Notes: generated by a model from the letters alone, not told the origin. Numbered from the stretch's first letter, positions 37,125 to 46,975 are shown. The stretch: 64,000 bases of DNA from Sphingopyxis yananensis (GCF_020687785.1 NZ_JAJEWI010000008.1:248001-312000); one strand, 5' to 3'. Numbers and translations: made by a program.

Positions 37125-37564
37125 TTTACATATCCCTTAAACACCACAATTCCATTGATACCGCGGCAAAAAACTGCCGTTTTGTCACGGAATTCGTGCG
37201 CGACGTTCCAGCGGATTGACGGCCATATCATGAGATATTGGGGGCAGCGTTTGAGCTATTACCCCAGAGAACTTCCTGATCTCATAGGCCGTAACCGCAG
37301 TTATAAGACATATTACGGGACGCCGAAAATTTCCGATAGTTTGGAATCAACCCAAAAAGAAAAGCGTGATTGGCTGGATCTAGTTCCTGCCACGCCAATA
37401 ATGTTGATAGGCCCCCGGCTAGTTGTTCGCCAAAATCCATTGGCTACGCGGCCACCAAGTCAGGAAACGCCTACTCATTGGGGCATATCGAGGCAAGGCA
37501 AAGCACAGATTGGCATATCTTTGACGCTCTGCCCACGGCTGTGGGATGTTTTGGGAAGTGTAAA
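37125..37564. other. 440-nt spacer between inverted tRNA-Leu copies
   Basis: No gene recognised. The stretch is visibly AT-richer than the surrounding coding DNA. Long open frames that cross it run through the tRNA genes and have no ribosome site or protein-like character. A short palindrome, CCCAC/GTGGG, lies near the minus-strand tRNA end. It may be a decayed insertion. Confidence 0.5.
37164..37183 (+). terminator. Weak terminator after the plus-strand tRNA-Leu
   Basis: CGGCA and TGCCG pair over a 6-nt A-rich loop and are followed by TTTT, about 40 nt after the tRNA end. Confidence 0.5.
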
Positions 37565-37651
37565 TGGTGCCCAGAAGAGGACTCGAACCTCCACGACCTT
37601 GCGATCGCCAGCACCTGAAGCTGGTGCGTCTACCAATTCCGCCATCTGGGC
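37565..37651 (-). tRNA. tRNA-Leu (anticodon CAG), second identical copy
   Basis: Exact reverse-complement copy of the tRNA at 37038-37124, including the encoded CCA. About 10 nt on each side (TCCTACCCCGT before, ATTTACA after) are also shared, so this is a true gene duplication in inverted orientation. The two genes are transcribed towards each other. Confidence 0.96.
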
Positions 37652-37667
37652 ACGGGGTAGGAGGGCG

Positions 37668-37696
37668 CCAATATGGGGCATCGCGCGGGCTGTCAA
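37668..37696 (-). promoter_or_regulatory. Promoter of the minus-strand tRNA-Leu gene
   Basis: On the minus strand, TTGACA (37691-37696), 17 nt, then TATTGG (37668-37673). The -35 box is 39 nt from the tRNA, exactly as in the plus-strand copy, while the bases between have partly diverged. Confidence 0.6.
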
Positions 37697-37841
37697 CAAA
37701 GCTTTTCAAATGAAGGCATTTTTTACGCACAACCCGCAGAAATCCGTATCCATTTTCTTGTCACCCTTGTTCCCCCTCGCTGTTCACGGCATGACAAAGC
37801 ATTCCAGCGTCGCTGGCGCACAGAATCGGATGGAGAAAATC

Positions 37842-38756
37842 ATGCTCAAGCTTGATGGCCAATTGATTAGCATTTTAGGCGGCGGGGGTTTTGTTGGACG
37901 CTATGTCACCGAGCGATTGCTGGCGCTGGGCGCGCGCGTTCGGGTGGCACAGCGCAACCCACAACAAGCCAATTTCTTGCGCCCGCTCGCAAATTTGGGA
38001 CAAATCCAATTTGTTCGCGCCGATGTGCGAGATCCCGCCGGCGTGGCTCGTGCCATAGGCGGCAGCCACGCCGTGATCAATCTGGTCGGCAGTTTCACCG
38101 AAATGCAGGCCGTTCAAGCCGATGGCGCTGGCCATGTAGCCCAAGCCGCCGCACAGGCTGGCGCTTCGATGTTGGTTCACCTGTCGGCAATTGGGGCCGA
38201 CCCCAACAGCCCGTCCCTTTATGGCCGCACCAAAGCAAGTGGTGAAGCGGCAGTACGCGGCGCATTTCCCCAAGCTGCCATATTACGGCCGTCGGTGATC
38301 TTCGGACGCGAAGATCAATTTGTGAACCGATTGGGCCGCATGGTTCAGCATAAATTGGTGCCCGTGGTGGCAGGATCGGCGCGCTTCCAACCCGTATATG
38401 TTGGCGATGTCGCAGCCGCTGTTGTCGCGGCGCTCGCTCCCCAACATGCGGGCCGCACATATGAACTGGCTGGCCCAACCGCCTATACGATGGACGGCCT
38501 GCTGCACTGGCTGGCCCATTATACAGGCCATCGTCCGCGCTTTTTTCCGGTATCTGGCCGTCTGATTGCGTCCCTGCCCTTCAGCCCGATCAGTAAAGAT
38601 CAATTGGCGATGCTGCGCGTGGATAATGTCCCAGCGGACGGAGCCTTGGGTCTTGTGGATTTGAATATCACACCCACCCCCTTAGAAAATGTGGCGCATG
38701 ACTGGCTGGTGCTATATCGGGAACAGGGCCGCTTCGCGGACAAGAAAGCCGTTTAA
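37842..38756 (+). CDS. Complex I NDUFA9-like NAD(P)H-binding protein
   Basis: 304 residues, atypical short-chain dehydrogenase. The nucleotide-binding ILGGGGFVGRYVTERLL is at the N-terminus; NLVGSF, HLSAIGADPNSPSLYGRTKASGE and ILRPSVIFGREDQFVNRL follow the NDUFA9 / NAD-dependent epimerase pattern. NDUFA9 is an accessory subunit of respiratory complex I in alphaproteobacteria and mitochondria; that role is inferred from family. The ATG at 37842 has GGAG in front; a much longer open frame back to 36993 crosses a tRNA and is rejected. uppP follows 110 nt downstream. Confidence 0.9.
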   Translation: MLKLDGQLISILGGGGFVGRYVTERLLALGARVRVAQRNPQQANFLRPLANLGQIQFVRADVRDPAGVARAIGGSHAVINLVGSFTEMQAVQADGAGHVAQAAAQAGASMLVHLSAIGADPNSPSLYGRTKASGEAAVRGAFPQAAILRPSVIFGREDQFVNRLGRMVQHKLVPVVAGSARFQPVYVGDVAAAVVAALAPQHAGRTYELAGPTAYTMDGLLHWLAHYTGHRPRFFPVSGRLIASLPFSPISKDQLAMLRVDNVPADGALGLVDLNITPTPLENVAHDWLVLYREQGRFADKKAV

Positions 38757-38866
38757 ACTCGGTTACTTGTAAACCTTGTTGATCAAGGCTGCGCGGCCAT
38801 TCCTTTTCTGCTGCTTATCTGACATTTATCCCATACCCCTTTCCCCGCCCTGTTCGAGAAATCAGA

Positions 38867-39667
38867 ATGAACGACCTTTTCACCATCATCCTTTTGGGCA
38901 TCATCGAAGGATTGACGGAATTTTTGCCCGTATCATCCACCGGTCATTTGATCTTAGCCAGCGAACTATTGGGCTTTACGGGCGAAGGGTCTGCGGCCTT
39001 TAAAATCGCCATTCAATTGGGCGCGATTATGGCGGTTCTGGTGGCCTATCGCCAACGCTTTTGGAATGTCGGCACCGGCCTGCTGCGCAAAGACGCCGAC
39101 AGCATCGCCTTCACACGCAATATAATCGTCGCATTTTTCCCCGCCATGCTGATCGGTGCGCTGGCCTATGAAGGTGTCCGGCAATTGCTGCAATCGCCGA
39201 TGACTGTCGCCGTGGCGCTGGTATTGGGCGGTATCGTCATTTTGGCCATTGAACGCATGGTCAAAACCGTCAAGGTCAACAGCGTCGAGGCCATGCCGCT
39301 ACGCACCGCCTTGGCGATTGGCGTCGTTCAATGCATCGCGATGATCCCCGGCGTCAGCCGTTCCGGCGCGACTATCATGGGTGCGTTACTGATGGGCGTC
39401 GAGCGCAAAACGGCTGCGGAGTTCAGCTTCTTTCTGGCAGTCCCGACCATGGCCGGCGCAACGGTTTATGCGCTGTGGAAAGATCGCGCGTTGCTGACTT
39501 TTGATGATCTCAGCGCCATTAGCATCGGATTGGTCACGGCTTTTGTCGTGGCGCTGGTCGTGGTGAAAGCCTTTGTGGCGATTGTCGCTCGCTATGGCTT
39601 CGCCCCCTTTGCTTGGTATCGGATCATCATTGGCAGCATCGCCATGATTTGGCTTTCCATCACATAG
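38867..39667 (+). CDS. uppP: Undecaprenyl-diphosphate phosphatase
   Basis: 266 residues, about eight membrane helices. Removes phosphate from undecaprenyl diphosphate, recycling the carrier lipid made by UppS for peptidoglycan and surface polysaccharide; it also gives bacitracin tolerance. The catalytic motifs IEGLTEFLPVSSTGHL (acidic and His residues) and IPGVSRSGATIMGALL are both present near residues 13-28 and 160-175. The stop codon lies inside a perfect 10-bp hairpin. Confidence 0.97.
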   Translation: MNDLFTIILLGIIEGLTEFLPVSSTGHLILASELLGFTGEGSAAFKIAIQLGAIMAVLVAYRQRFWNVGTGLLRKDADSIAFTRNIIVAFFPAMLIGALAYEGVRQLLQSPMTVAVALVLGGIVILAIERMVKTVKVNSVEAMPLRTALAIGVVQCIAMIPGVSRSGATIMGALLMGVERKTAAEFSFFLAVPTMAGATVYALWKDRALLTFDDLSAISIGLVTAFVVALVVVKAFVAIVARYGFAPFAWYRIIIGSIAMIWLSIT

Positions 39668-39689
39668 GGCCGAAACGGACCTATGTGAT
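39659..39689 (+). repeat. Hairpin overlapping the uppP stop codon
   Basis: ATCACATAGG (39659-39668) and CCTATGTGAT (39680-39689) are perfect complements over an 11-nt loop. The uppP stop TAG is within the left arm. There is no T-run, so it may stabilise the mRNA end rather than terminate transcription. Confidence 0.55.
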
Positions 39690-39832
39690 GGCGCAAAATT
39701 GGCATATTTCAAAGACCACGCAATTTATGGGCGAAAATTAAGTCAATAATACTGACCTATTGGCCATAAATTGCGTGACACCACCCCTTTTCCTGTGCTT
39801 GTTGCGCCGCAGCAGGAACAAAGGGACTCCCG

Positions 39833-41275
39833 ATGGCAACCGAACGCATGCTCCGCTTCGTCGAGCGGAACCAATATTATCCGGAAAAGCGCACCGCAGA
39901 GGAACGCGCCCAAGATTTTCGGGAAATATCGCAAAAATATAATCCGCAAGACGCCGATGATCAGGCATCACGCTGTTCGCAATGCGGCGTCCCATATTGT
40001 TCGGTGCATTGCCCGCTGAACAACCATATTCCCGACTGGTTGCGCTTGACCGCTGAAGGGCGGCTGCGTGAAGCGTTTGAATTATCCAACGCCACATCGA
40101 CCATGCCCGAAATTTGTGGCCGCATTTGCCCACAGGACCGCTTGTGCGAAGGCAATTGTGTGATTGAAAATAGCGGCCACGGAGCCGTCACCATCGGCAG
40201 CGTCGAAAAATATATCACGGATACCGCATGGGCCGAAGGTTGGGTCGAACCCGTGTCGGTGGGCCCCGCAACTGGCCAATCGGTTGGCATCATCGGAGCA
40301 GGCCCCGCTGGCCTGACCGCCGCCGAATATCTGCGCGAGGCGGGCCATGATGTGCATGTCTATGAACGGTCGGACCGCGCGGGCGGCTTGCTGACCTATG
40401 GCATTCCCGGTTTCAAACTGGAAAAGCCCGTGGTGATGCGCCGTGTCGATCGTTTGGTGGATTCGGGCATTCACTTCCATCTGGGCTTTGAGGTCGGCAA
40501 ACATGCCAGCTTGGACGAACTGCGCGCCAAGCATGACGCTATTTTGATCGCAACCGGCGTTTACAAGCCGCGCGAAATCAAGGTCGATGGCAATCGCTTG
40601 GATGCCGTGCTGCCCGCCTTGGATTATTTGATCGCGTCCAACCGCAAAAGCTTTGGCGATGATGTCCCAGCCTTTGACGATGGCCGCTTGAATGCCGAAG
40701 GCAAGGATGTTGTCGTAATTGGCGGCGGCGACACGGCGATGGACTGTGTTCGCACGGCGGTTCGTCAAGGCGCAAAGTCCGTCAAATGCCTATATCGCCG
40801 CGACCGCGACAATATGCCCGGGTCCCAGCGCGAAGTCGCCAATGCCGAAGAAGAAGGCGTAGAATTTATCTGGCTGTCCGCCCCCGAAGCGTTTCTGGGG
40901 ACGGACAAAGTGACTTCTGTGTCGGTGGCGGGCATGCGCCTTGGTGCGCCCGATGCCAGCGGTCGCCGCAGCCCAGAGCCGGACCCCAGCCGCAATTGCG
41001 AGGTTCCTGCCGATATGGTCATCAAGGCTTTGGGTTTTGACCCCGAAGAATTGCCGCACCTCTTTGGTTCACCCGATCTGTCCGTCACCCGTTGGGGCAC
41101 GTTGCGGATCGATCATCAAAGCATGATGTCCAGCCTGAACGGCGTCTTTGCTGCGGGCGATATTGTGCGCGGGGCCAGTTTGGTGGTGTGGGGCATCCGC
41201 GACGGGCGCGATGTCGCCGTCCAGATGGGTAAATTTTTGAACAACAAAGCGGCGTTAGCCAAAGCAGCAGCATAA
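39833..41275 (+). CDS. gltD: Glutamate synthase (NADPH) small subunit
   Basis: 480 residues. The beta subunit oxidises NADPH and passes electrons to GltB for glutamate synthesis from glutamine and 2-oxoglutarate. Cysteine clusters for iron-sulfur binding are seen at the N-terminus (CSQCGVPYCSVHCPL and ICGRICPQDRLCEGNC), then the FAD-binding GIIGAGPAGLTAAEYL, and the NADPH-binding VVIGGGDTAMDCVRTA. It precedes gltB, with a DUF2059 gene between, the reverse of the usual gltB-gltD order. Confidence 0.97.
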   Translation: MATERMLRFVERNQYYPEKRTAEERAQDFREISQKYNPQDADDQASRCSQCGVPYCSVHCPLNNHIPDWLRLTAEGRLREAFELSNATSTMPEICGRICPQDRLCEGNCVIENSGHGAVTIGSVEKYITDTAWAEGWVEPVSVGPATGQSVGIIGAGPAGLTAAEYLREAGHDVHVYERSDRAGGLLTYGIPGFKLEKPVVMRRVDRLVDSGIHFHLGFEVGKHASLDELRAKHDAILIATGVYKPREIKVDGNRLDAVLPALDYLIASNRKSFGDDVPAFDDGRLNAEGKDVVVIGGGDTAMDCVRTAVRQGAKSVKCLYRRDRDNMPGSQREVANAEEEGVEFIWLSAPEAFLGTDKVTSVSVAGMRLGAPDASGRRSPEPDPSRNCEVPADMVIKALGFDPEELPHLFGSPDLSVTRWGTLRIDHQSMMSSLNGVFAAGDIVRGASLVVWGIRDGRDVAVQMGKFLNNKAALAKAAA

Positions 41276-41288
41276 GGGTCATATTATC

Positions 41289-42344
41289 ATGTCATATTGG
41301 AAAGCTTCATTGGCCGTCAGCGCCGCTTGGTTCATGGCCGTTCCCGCCTTGGCGACACCGCCCAACGCCGAAACCACTGTGACGGACATCCAGACAGACG
41401 CCCCTGCCGGCCCAAATTCGTCGATGCAAAAGGAATTGGCCGCCGTCACCAAGCTGGTTGAAGATTGGATGGGCGTGAAAAACCTGCCGCCTGTCGATGA
41501 ATCGCGTCTGGCCACCGCCCGCACCTTGGTCGCGCCCATGACCCAGCGCGCCAGTTTGGAAAAGGCCTTTGAATCCCTATATGGCCGCATGTTCACCGCC
41601 TTTGGCGACATGAGCACCGAAGCCGATCGCGCCAAGCTGCTGCGCATCATCGGCGTGCCGCAAGAGCAAATTGAGCATATCAGCGACGCCGACCTCAAGC
41701 GCGTTTCGGACATTTTGAACCCGCATCGCGCGGCGCAGGAACAGCATTTGCGCGCCGCCGTGCGCCCGATTGCGGACGAAGTCTATACCGTGTTACAGCC
41801 TGCCATGCAGGAAGGTCTGGCCCGCGCCTATTCGCGACGCTTTACGAATGCCGAAATGGCGGAAATTCAAAAATTCTTCCAAACATCTACCGGCGGCGCC
41901 TTTGCGTCGGACCTGCTGGCGTTGCAATCAAATCCCGAAGTTGTCGTCAGCATGTTGCGCGCGGCCCCCGATCTGATCACGCGTATTCAAAAACTGGCTC
42001 CGCAACTCGAGTCCAGTTTTAAAGACATGCCGCAACCACGCGACATTCATCAATTGTCGGACCGCGAATTAAAGCAAATTGCCGATATTTTGAAAATCAA
42101 CGTCAAGCAGGTGAAAACCGCTCTGGCTGCGGAAAAGGCCGACGAAGAGACGCGCAAAGCCGCCATCGCCAGCGATGACACCGCCTATGAAGCCTATGAT
42201 CGGGCCAATTGGTCGGACGCACATAAAGCCGCCGTCACCGCCGCAGAGGCCGCATCGGAAGCCGCCCAAAGCGCCGCCGCCGAAGCCCAAATGGCGGCGA
42301 TTAAAGACGCCAGCACGCGATTGGGCCGAACGCCCAAACCCTAA
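41289..42344 (+). CDS. DUF2059 domain protein, exported
   Basis: 351 residues. A signal peptide (about 1-22, ending ALA) is followed by two helical repeats of the DUF2059 type; the second (about 150-215) has the usual ARAYSRRFTNAEMAEIQKFFQTSTGGAFA pattern. The C-terminal 80 residues are Lys/Glu/Ala-rich and coil-forming, with an Ala-rich repeat (AAEAASEAAQSAAAEAQMAA). Periplasmic, function unknown. It sits between gltD and gltB with gaps of 13 and 64 nt, so it is transcribed with glutamate synthase. Confidence 0.88.
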   Translation: MSYWKASLAVSAAWFMAVPALATPPNAETTVTDIQTDAPAGPNSSMQKELAAVTKLVEDWMGVKNLPPVDESRLATARTLVAPMTQRASLEKAFESLYGRMFTAFGDMSTEADRAKLLRIIGVPQEQIEHISDADLKRVSDILNPHRAAQEQHLRAAVRPIADEVYTVLQPAMQEGLARAYSRRFTNAEMAEIQKFFQTSTGGAFASDLLALQSNPEVVVSMLRAAPDLITRIQKLAPQLESSFKDMPQPRDIHQLSDRELKQIADILKINVKQVKTALAAEKADEETRKAAIASDDTAYEAYDRANWSDAHKAAVTAAEAASEAAQSAAAEAQMAAIKDASTRLGRTPKP

Positions 42345-42408
42345 AGCATAAAGCCTGCGACGCGCCGAATTGGTTGCTGGCGCAGCACCTATCATCAGGA
42401 ACAAGAAA

Positions 42409-45400
42409 ATGACGCATTACCCCACCCCTGAACATGAAATGCTGGCGCAGCATGGCATGTATCGTCCCGATCTGGAATCCGACGCATGCGGCGTCGGCAT
42501 GGTGGCCGCGACCAATGGCAAGGCATCTCGCCGCGTTGTCGAGGCCGCGATCGAAGCCTTGCGTGCCGTATGGCATCGCGGCGCTGTCGATGCCGATGGG
42601 AAAACAGGGGATGGGGCTGGCATTCACGTCGACCTGCCGGTGCGTTTCTTTGATGATGCCATTGCTGCGTCGGGCCATAAAGTGCGCCCCAACCGTCTGG
42701 CTGTGGGGATGATTTTTCTGCCGCGCGCCGACTTGAACGCCCAAGAAGATTGCCGCACCATTGTAGAATCGGAAATCATCGATGCGGGTTTCAGCATCTA
42801 TGGCTGGCGTCAGGTTCCGGTCGATGTATCGGTGATTGGCGACAAGGCCCAGCGCACACGCCCCGAAATTGAACAGATCATGATCTATGGCCCCATGCCC
42901 GACGAACAATCGGTCGCGGAGTTTGAAAAGCAGCTCTATCTGGTACGCCGCCGCATCGAAAAGAAAGTGGTCGCTGCCCAGATCGCAGATTTTTACATCT
43001 GTTCCTTGTCGGCGCGTTCGATCATCTACAAGGGCCTGTTTTTGGCCGAAAGCTTGTCGGATTTTTACCCTGACTTGAACAACAAATCATTCGAAAGCCG
43101 CGTGGCGATTTTCCACCAACGCTATTCGACCAACACCTTCCCCCAATGGTGGTTGGCCCAGCCCTTCCGCTGTCTGGCGCATAATGGCGAAATCAACACC
43201 ATTCGCGGCAACCGCAATTGGATGAAGAGCCACGAAATCAAGATGGCCAGCCTCGCATTTGGAGAAAATTCCGAAGATATTAAGCCGGTTATCCCCGCAG
43301 GCGCGTCGGATACGGCGGCATTGGACGCGGTGTTTGAAACTTTGTGCCGTGCGGGCCGCGATGCCCCAACCGCCAAGCTGATCTTGGTTCCCCAAGCGTG
43401 GATCAATGACAAGGAAATGCCCGCCGCCCACCGCGCCATGTACAGCTATTTGGCCAGCGTGATGGAACCATGGGACGGTCCGGCCGCCTTAGCCATGACC
43501 GATGGCCGCTGGGCTGTGGCGGGTATGGACCGCAACGCGCTGCGTCCGCTGCGCTATACGCTGACCGCCGACAATCTGCTGGTGGTGGGTTCCGAAGCCG
43601 GCATGGTGGTGCTGCCCGAAGCCAGCATCCGCAAAAAGGGCCGCTTGGGCCCCGGTGAAATGATCGCCGTCGATTTGGACGAAGGCGTATTTTACACCGA
43701 CCGCGAGATCAAAGACAAAATCGCCGGACAGCAAGATTATAGCAGCAGCGTGCAAGGTTTCCGCACCATGGCGGACCTGCCCAAGGGCGGCAAAGCCAGC
43801 CTCGATGCGTGGGATCGCAAGGAATTGCTGCGCCGTCAGGTCGCCGCTGGCCTGACCATGGAGGATATGGAGTTAATCCTCAGCCCGATGGTCGAAGACG
43901 CCAAGGAAGCCTTGGGCTCGATGGGCGATGACACGCCGCTGGCCGTCATTTCGGACAAGCCGCGCCATGTGTCGCAGTTTTTCCGTCAAAACTTCAGCCA
44001 AGTCACCAATCCGCCCATCGACAGTTTGCGCGAACGCCATGTCATGAGCTTGAAAACGCGCTTTTCCAACCTTGCCAATATTTTGGACAAGCAAGGGCAA
44101 AATGCGCATGTTCTGGCCATCGACAGCCCCGTGTTGGTCGGCGAAGATTGGGACCGTTTGCGCGCCTATTTCGGCGATGCGGTGGCGGATATTGATTGCA
44201 CCCTGCCCGCTGGCGGTGATCATCACGACATGCGCGAAGCCATCACCCGCATTCGCCGCGAAGCCGAAGATGCCGTGCGTGCCGGACGCAGTGAATTGTT
44301 CCTGACCGACCAAAATATCAACGCCCAACGTATCGGTGTGCCGATGGTGCTGGCGGCGGCGGCTGTGCACACCCATTTGGTGCGCAAGGGCCTGCGCAGC
44401 TATGCGTCGGTCAACGTCCGGTCCGCCGAAGCGATGGACACCCACAGCTTTGCGGTGCTGATCGGCGTGGGTGCCACCACGGTTCAGGCCTATTTGGCCG
44501 AAGCCGCCATCGCCGACCGCCATGCGCGCGGCCTGTTTGGCGAACTGGACCTGAATGACGCCCAAACCCGTTTCCGCAAGGCGATTGACGAAGGCCTCCT
44601 CAAGATCATGGCGAAGATGGGCATTTCGGTCATCTCCTCCTATCGCGGCGGCTATAATTTCGAAGCCGTGGGCCTGTCCCGCGCCTTGGTGAATGATCTG
44701 TTCCCCGGTATGCCAGCCAAAATTTCGGGTGAAGGCTATCAATCGCTGTATATCAGCGCGGCGGACAAGCATAAGGCGGCCTTTGACGCCCGCGTCACCA
44801 CCCTGCCCATTGGCGGTTTCTATCGTCAGCGCGCCGGCGGCGAAACCCATGCTTATTCGGCCCAGTTGATGCACTTGCTGCAAACCTCTGTGGCGACCGA
44901 CAGCTATTCCACCTATCTGCAATTCTCGCGCGGCGTCGCCGACTTGCCGCCCGTTTATTTGCGCGACCTGATGGAGTTTAACTATCCCGCCCAAGGCGTG
45001 TCGCTGGACAGCGTCGAAGCGATCACGGAAATCCGTAAGCGTTTCGTCACCCCCGGCATGAGCCTTGGCGCCTTGTCGCCCGAAGCGCATGAAACGCTGG
45101 CCATCGCCATGAACCGTATCGGTGCAAAGGCTGTGTCGGGCGAAGGCGGCGAAGATAGCAGCCGCTATTCGCCTTATGCGAACGGCGACAATGCCAACAG
45201 CAACATCAAACAAATTGCATCGGGCCGCTTTGGCGTCACCGCAGAATATCTGGGTGCCTGCGATGAGATTGAGATCAAGGTCGCTCAGGGCGCAAAGCCT
45301 GGTGAAGGTGGCCAGTTGCCGGGCTTTAAGGTCACGGAATTCATTGCGCGCCTGCGTCACTCGACACCCGGCGTGATGCTGATCAGTCCGCCGCCGCACC

Positions 45401-46944
45401 ATGATATTTACTCGATCGAAGATTTGGCGCAGTTGATTTACGACTGCAAGCAAATCAACCCCAAGGCCCGTGTTTGCGTCAAGCTGGTGTCCAGCGCCGG
45501 TATCGGCACGGTGGCAGCGGGTGTAGCCAAGGCCCATGCCGACGTCATCTTGGTGGCGGGCAATACCGGCGGCACGGGCGCATCGCCCTTCACCAGCATC
45601 AAATATGCGGGCACGCCATGGGAAATGGGATTGTCCGAAGTCAATCAGGTCTTGGCCTTGAACGGTCTGCGTCACCGCATCCGTCTGCGTACTGACGGCG
45701 GCCTCAAGACCGGCCGCGACATTGTGATCGCCGCCATCTTGGGCGCAGAAGAATTTGGCATCGGCACATTATCGCTGGTTGCCATGGGCTGCATCATGGT
45801 GCGTCAGTGCCACAGCAACACCTGCCCCGTGGGTGTCTGCACCCAAGACGAGCGCCTGCGCCAGAAGTTCACCGGAACGCCTGAAAAGGTCATCAATTTG
45901 ATGAGCTTTATCGCCGAAGAAGTGCGCGAGATTCTGGCCCGTCTTGGCTATCGTTCCTTGGACGAAGTGATCGGTCGCACCGAATTGCTGCGTCAGGTTA
46001 ATCGTGGTGCCGAGCATCTGGATGACCTTGACCTCAACCCGCTGCTGGCCAAGGTCGATATTCCAGACGAAGAACGCCGTTCGGTCAGCGCGACTTTCCG
46101 CAATCCGGTTCCAGACAGTCTGGACGCCCAAATATTGGTCGACGCCAAGCCTTTATTTGATCGCGGCGAACGAATGCAGCTGACCTATAATGTCCGCAAC
46201 ACGCACCGCGCGGTCGGCACGCGTTTGTCGGCCGAGGTTACCAGCCGCTTTGGAATGAAAACGCTGGCCGACAATCACGTCCAAATCCGTTTGCGCGGCA
46301 CGGCCGGTCAGTCGCTAGGTGCATTTTTGTGCCAAGGCATCACGCTAGAAGTCTTTGGCGATGCCAATGACTATGTCGGCAAGGGTCTGTCGGGTGGCCG
46401 CATTGTGGTGCGCCCCACCGTGTCCAGCCCGCTGGTCAGCCGCCACAACAGCATCATCGGCAACACCGTGCTTTATGGGGCGACGGCGGGCACTTTGCTG
46501 GCCGCTGGCCAAGCGGGTGAACGCTTTGCGGTTCGCAACAGCGGGGCCACAGTGGTGGTCGAAGGCTGCGGCGCCAATGGCTGTGAATATATGACTGGCG
46601 GCACGGCGGTGATCTTGGGCCCTGTGGGTTCCAACTTCGGCGCCGGTATGACCGGCGGCATGGCCTTCATCTTGGACACGGATGATAATTTCGAACGTCG
46701 CGCCAACCCCGAATCCATCGTCTGGCAACGCCTGAACAGCGCGCATTGGGAAGCCGAGCTGAAAGCAATGGTGACCGACCATGCACAAGCCACCGCCAGC
46801 CAATGGGCAGCAGAGATTCTGACCGACTGGGATATGTGGAAAGATCGTTTCTGGCACGTCTGCCCCAAGGAAATGATCAACCGCCTGCCACATCCTTTGA
46901 ACGATGATGAACAGTCGCTGGCAGAGGTTGTCGCCGCCGAATAA
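42409..46944 (+). CDS. gltB: Glutamate synthase (NADPH) large subunit
   Basis: 1511 residues, full length. The N-terminal glutaminase domain starts at the nucleophile cysteine in DACGVGMV, which becomes residue 1 after removal of a short propeptide. The central and FMN-binding synthase domains follow, with the GEGGEDSSRYSPYANGDNANS region, TDGGLKTGRD, and the 3Fe-4S cysteines in GCIMVRQCHSNTCPVGVC. The C-terminal GXGXG beta-helix repeats end the protein. The ATG at 42409 has AGGA upstream; the upstream frame from 42370 is not conserved in character. A terminator follows. Confidence 0.98.
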   Translation: MTHYPTPEHEMLAQHGMYRPDLESDACGVGMVAATNGKASRRVVEAAIEALRAVWHRGAVDADGKTGDGAGIHVDLPVRFFDDAIAASGHKVRPNRLAVGMIFLPRADLNAQEDCRTIVESEIIDAGFSIYGWRQVPVDVSVIGDKAQRTRPEIEQIMIYGPMPDEQSVAEFEKQLYLVRRRIEKKVVAAQIADFYICSLSARSIIYKGLFLAESLSDFYPDLNNKSFESRVAIFHQRYSTNTFPQWWLAQPFRCLAHNGEINTIRGNRNWMKSHEIKMASLAFGENSEDIKPVIPAGASDTAALDAVFETLCRAGRDAPTAKLILVPQAWINDKEMPAAHRAMYSYLASVMEPWDGPAALAMTDGRWAVAGMDRNALRPLRYTLTADNLLVVGSEAGMVVLPEASIRKKGRLGPGEMIAVDLDEGVFYTDREIKDKIAGQQDYSSSVQGFRTMADLPKGGKASLDAWDRKELLRRQVAAGLTMEDMELILSPMVEDAKEALGSMGDDTPLAVISDKPRHVSQFFRQNFSQVTNPPIDSLRERHVMSLKTRFSNLANILDKQGQNAHVLAIDSPVLVGEDWDRLRAYFGDAVADIDCTLPAGGDHHDMREAITRIRREAEDAVRAGRSELFLTDQNINAQRIGVPMVLAAAAVHTHLVRKGLRSYASVNVRSAEAMDTHSFAVLIGVGATTVQAYLAEAAIADRHARGLFGELDLNDAQTRFRKAIDEGLLKIMAKMGISVISSYRGGYNFEAVGLSRALVNDLFPGMPAKISGEGYQSLYISAADKHKAAFDARVTTLPIGGFYRQRAGGETHAYSAQLMHLLQTSVATDSYSTYLQFSRGVADLPPVYLRDLMEFNYPAQGVSLDSVEAITEIRKRFVTPGMSLGALSPEAHETLAIAMNRIGAKAVSGEGGEDSSRYSPYANGDNANSNIKQIASGRFGVTAEYLGACDEIEIKVAQGAKPGEGGQLPGFKVTEFIARLRHSTPGVMLISPPPHHDIYSIEDLAQLIYDCKQINPKARVCVKLVSSAGIGTVAAGVAKAHADVILVAGNTGGTGASPFTSIKYAGTPWEMGLSEVNQVLALNGLRHRIRLRTDGGLKTGRDIVIAAILGAEEFGIGTLSLVAMGCIMVRQCHSNTCPVGVCTQDERLRQKFTGTPEKVINLMSFIAEEVREILARLGYRSLDEVIGRTELLRQVNRGAEHLDDLDLNPLLAKVDIPDEERRSVSATFRNPVPDSLDAQILVDAKPLFDRGERMQLTYNVRNTHRAVGTRLSAEVTSRFGMKTLADNHVQIRLRGTAGQSLGAFLCQGITLEVFGDANDYVGKGLSGGRIVVRPTVSSPLVSRHNSIIGNTVLYGATAGTLLAAGQAGERFAVRNSGATVVVEGCGANGCEYMTGGTAVILGPVGSNFGAGMTGGMAFILDTDDNFERRANPESIVWQRLNSAHWEAELKAMVTDHAQATASQWAAEILTDWDMWKDRFWHVCPKEMINRLPHPLNDDEQSLAEVVAAE

Positions 46945-46975
46945 AGGCCGCAGCCCAACAACATCCTATCCACCC

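Noticed and set aside
37125..37564. Mobile element or prophage attachment between the tRNA-Leu genes
   Set aside because: No integrase, transposase or terminal repeats other than the tRNAs themselves; kept only as a duplication.
36993..38756. 587-codon open frame running through a tRNA-Leu gene into the NDUFA9-like gene
   Set aside because: It reads through both tRNA genes and the spacer with no protein-like character. The real start with a ribosome site is at 37842.
43873..45675. 600-codon frame antisense to gltB
   Set aside because: It lies wholly inside the well-conserved gltB coding region and mirrors its codon pattern; no ribosome site or domain.
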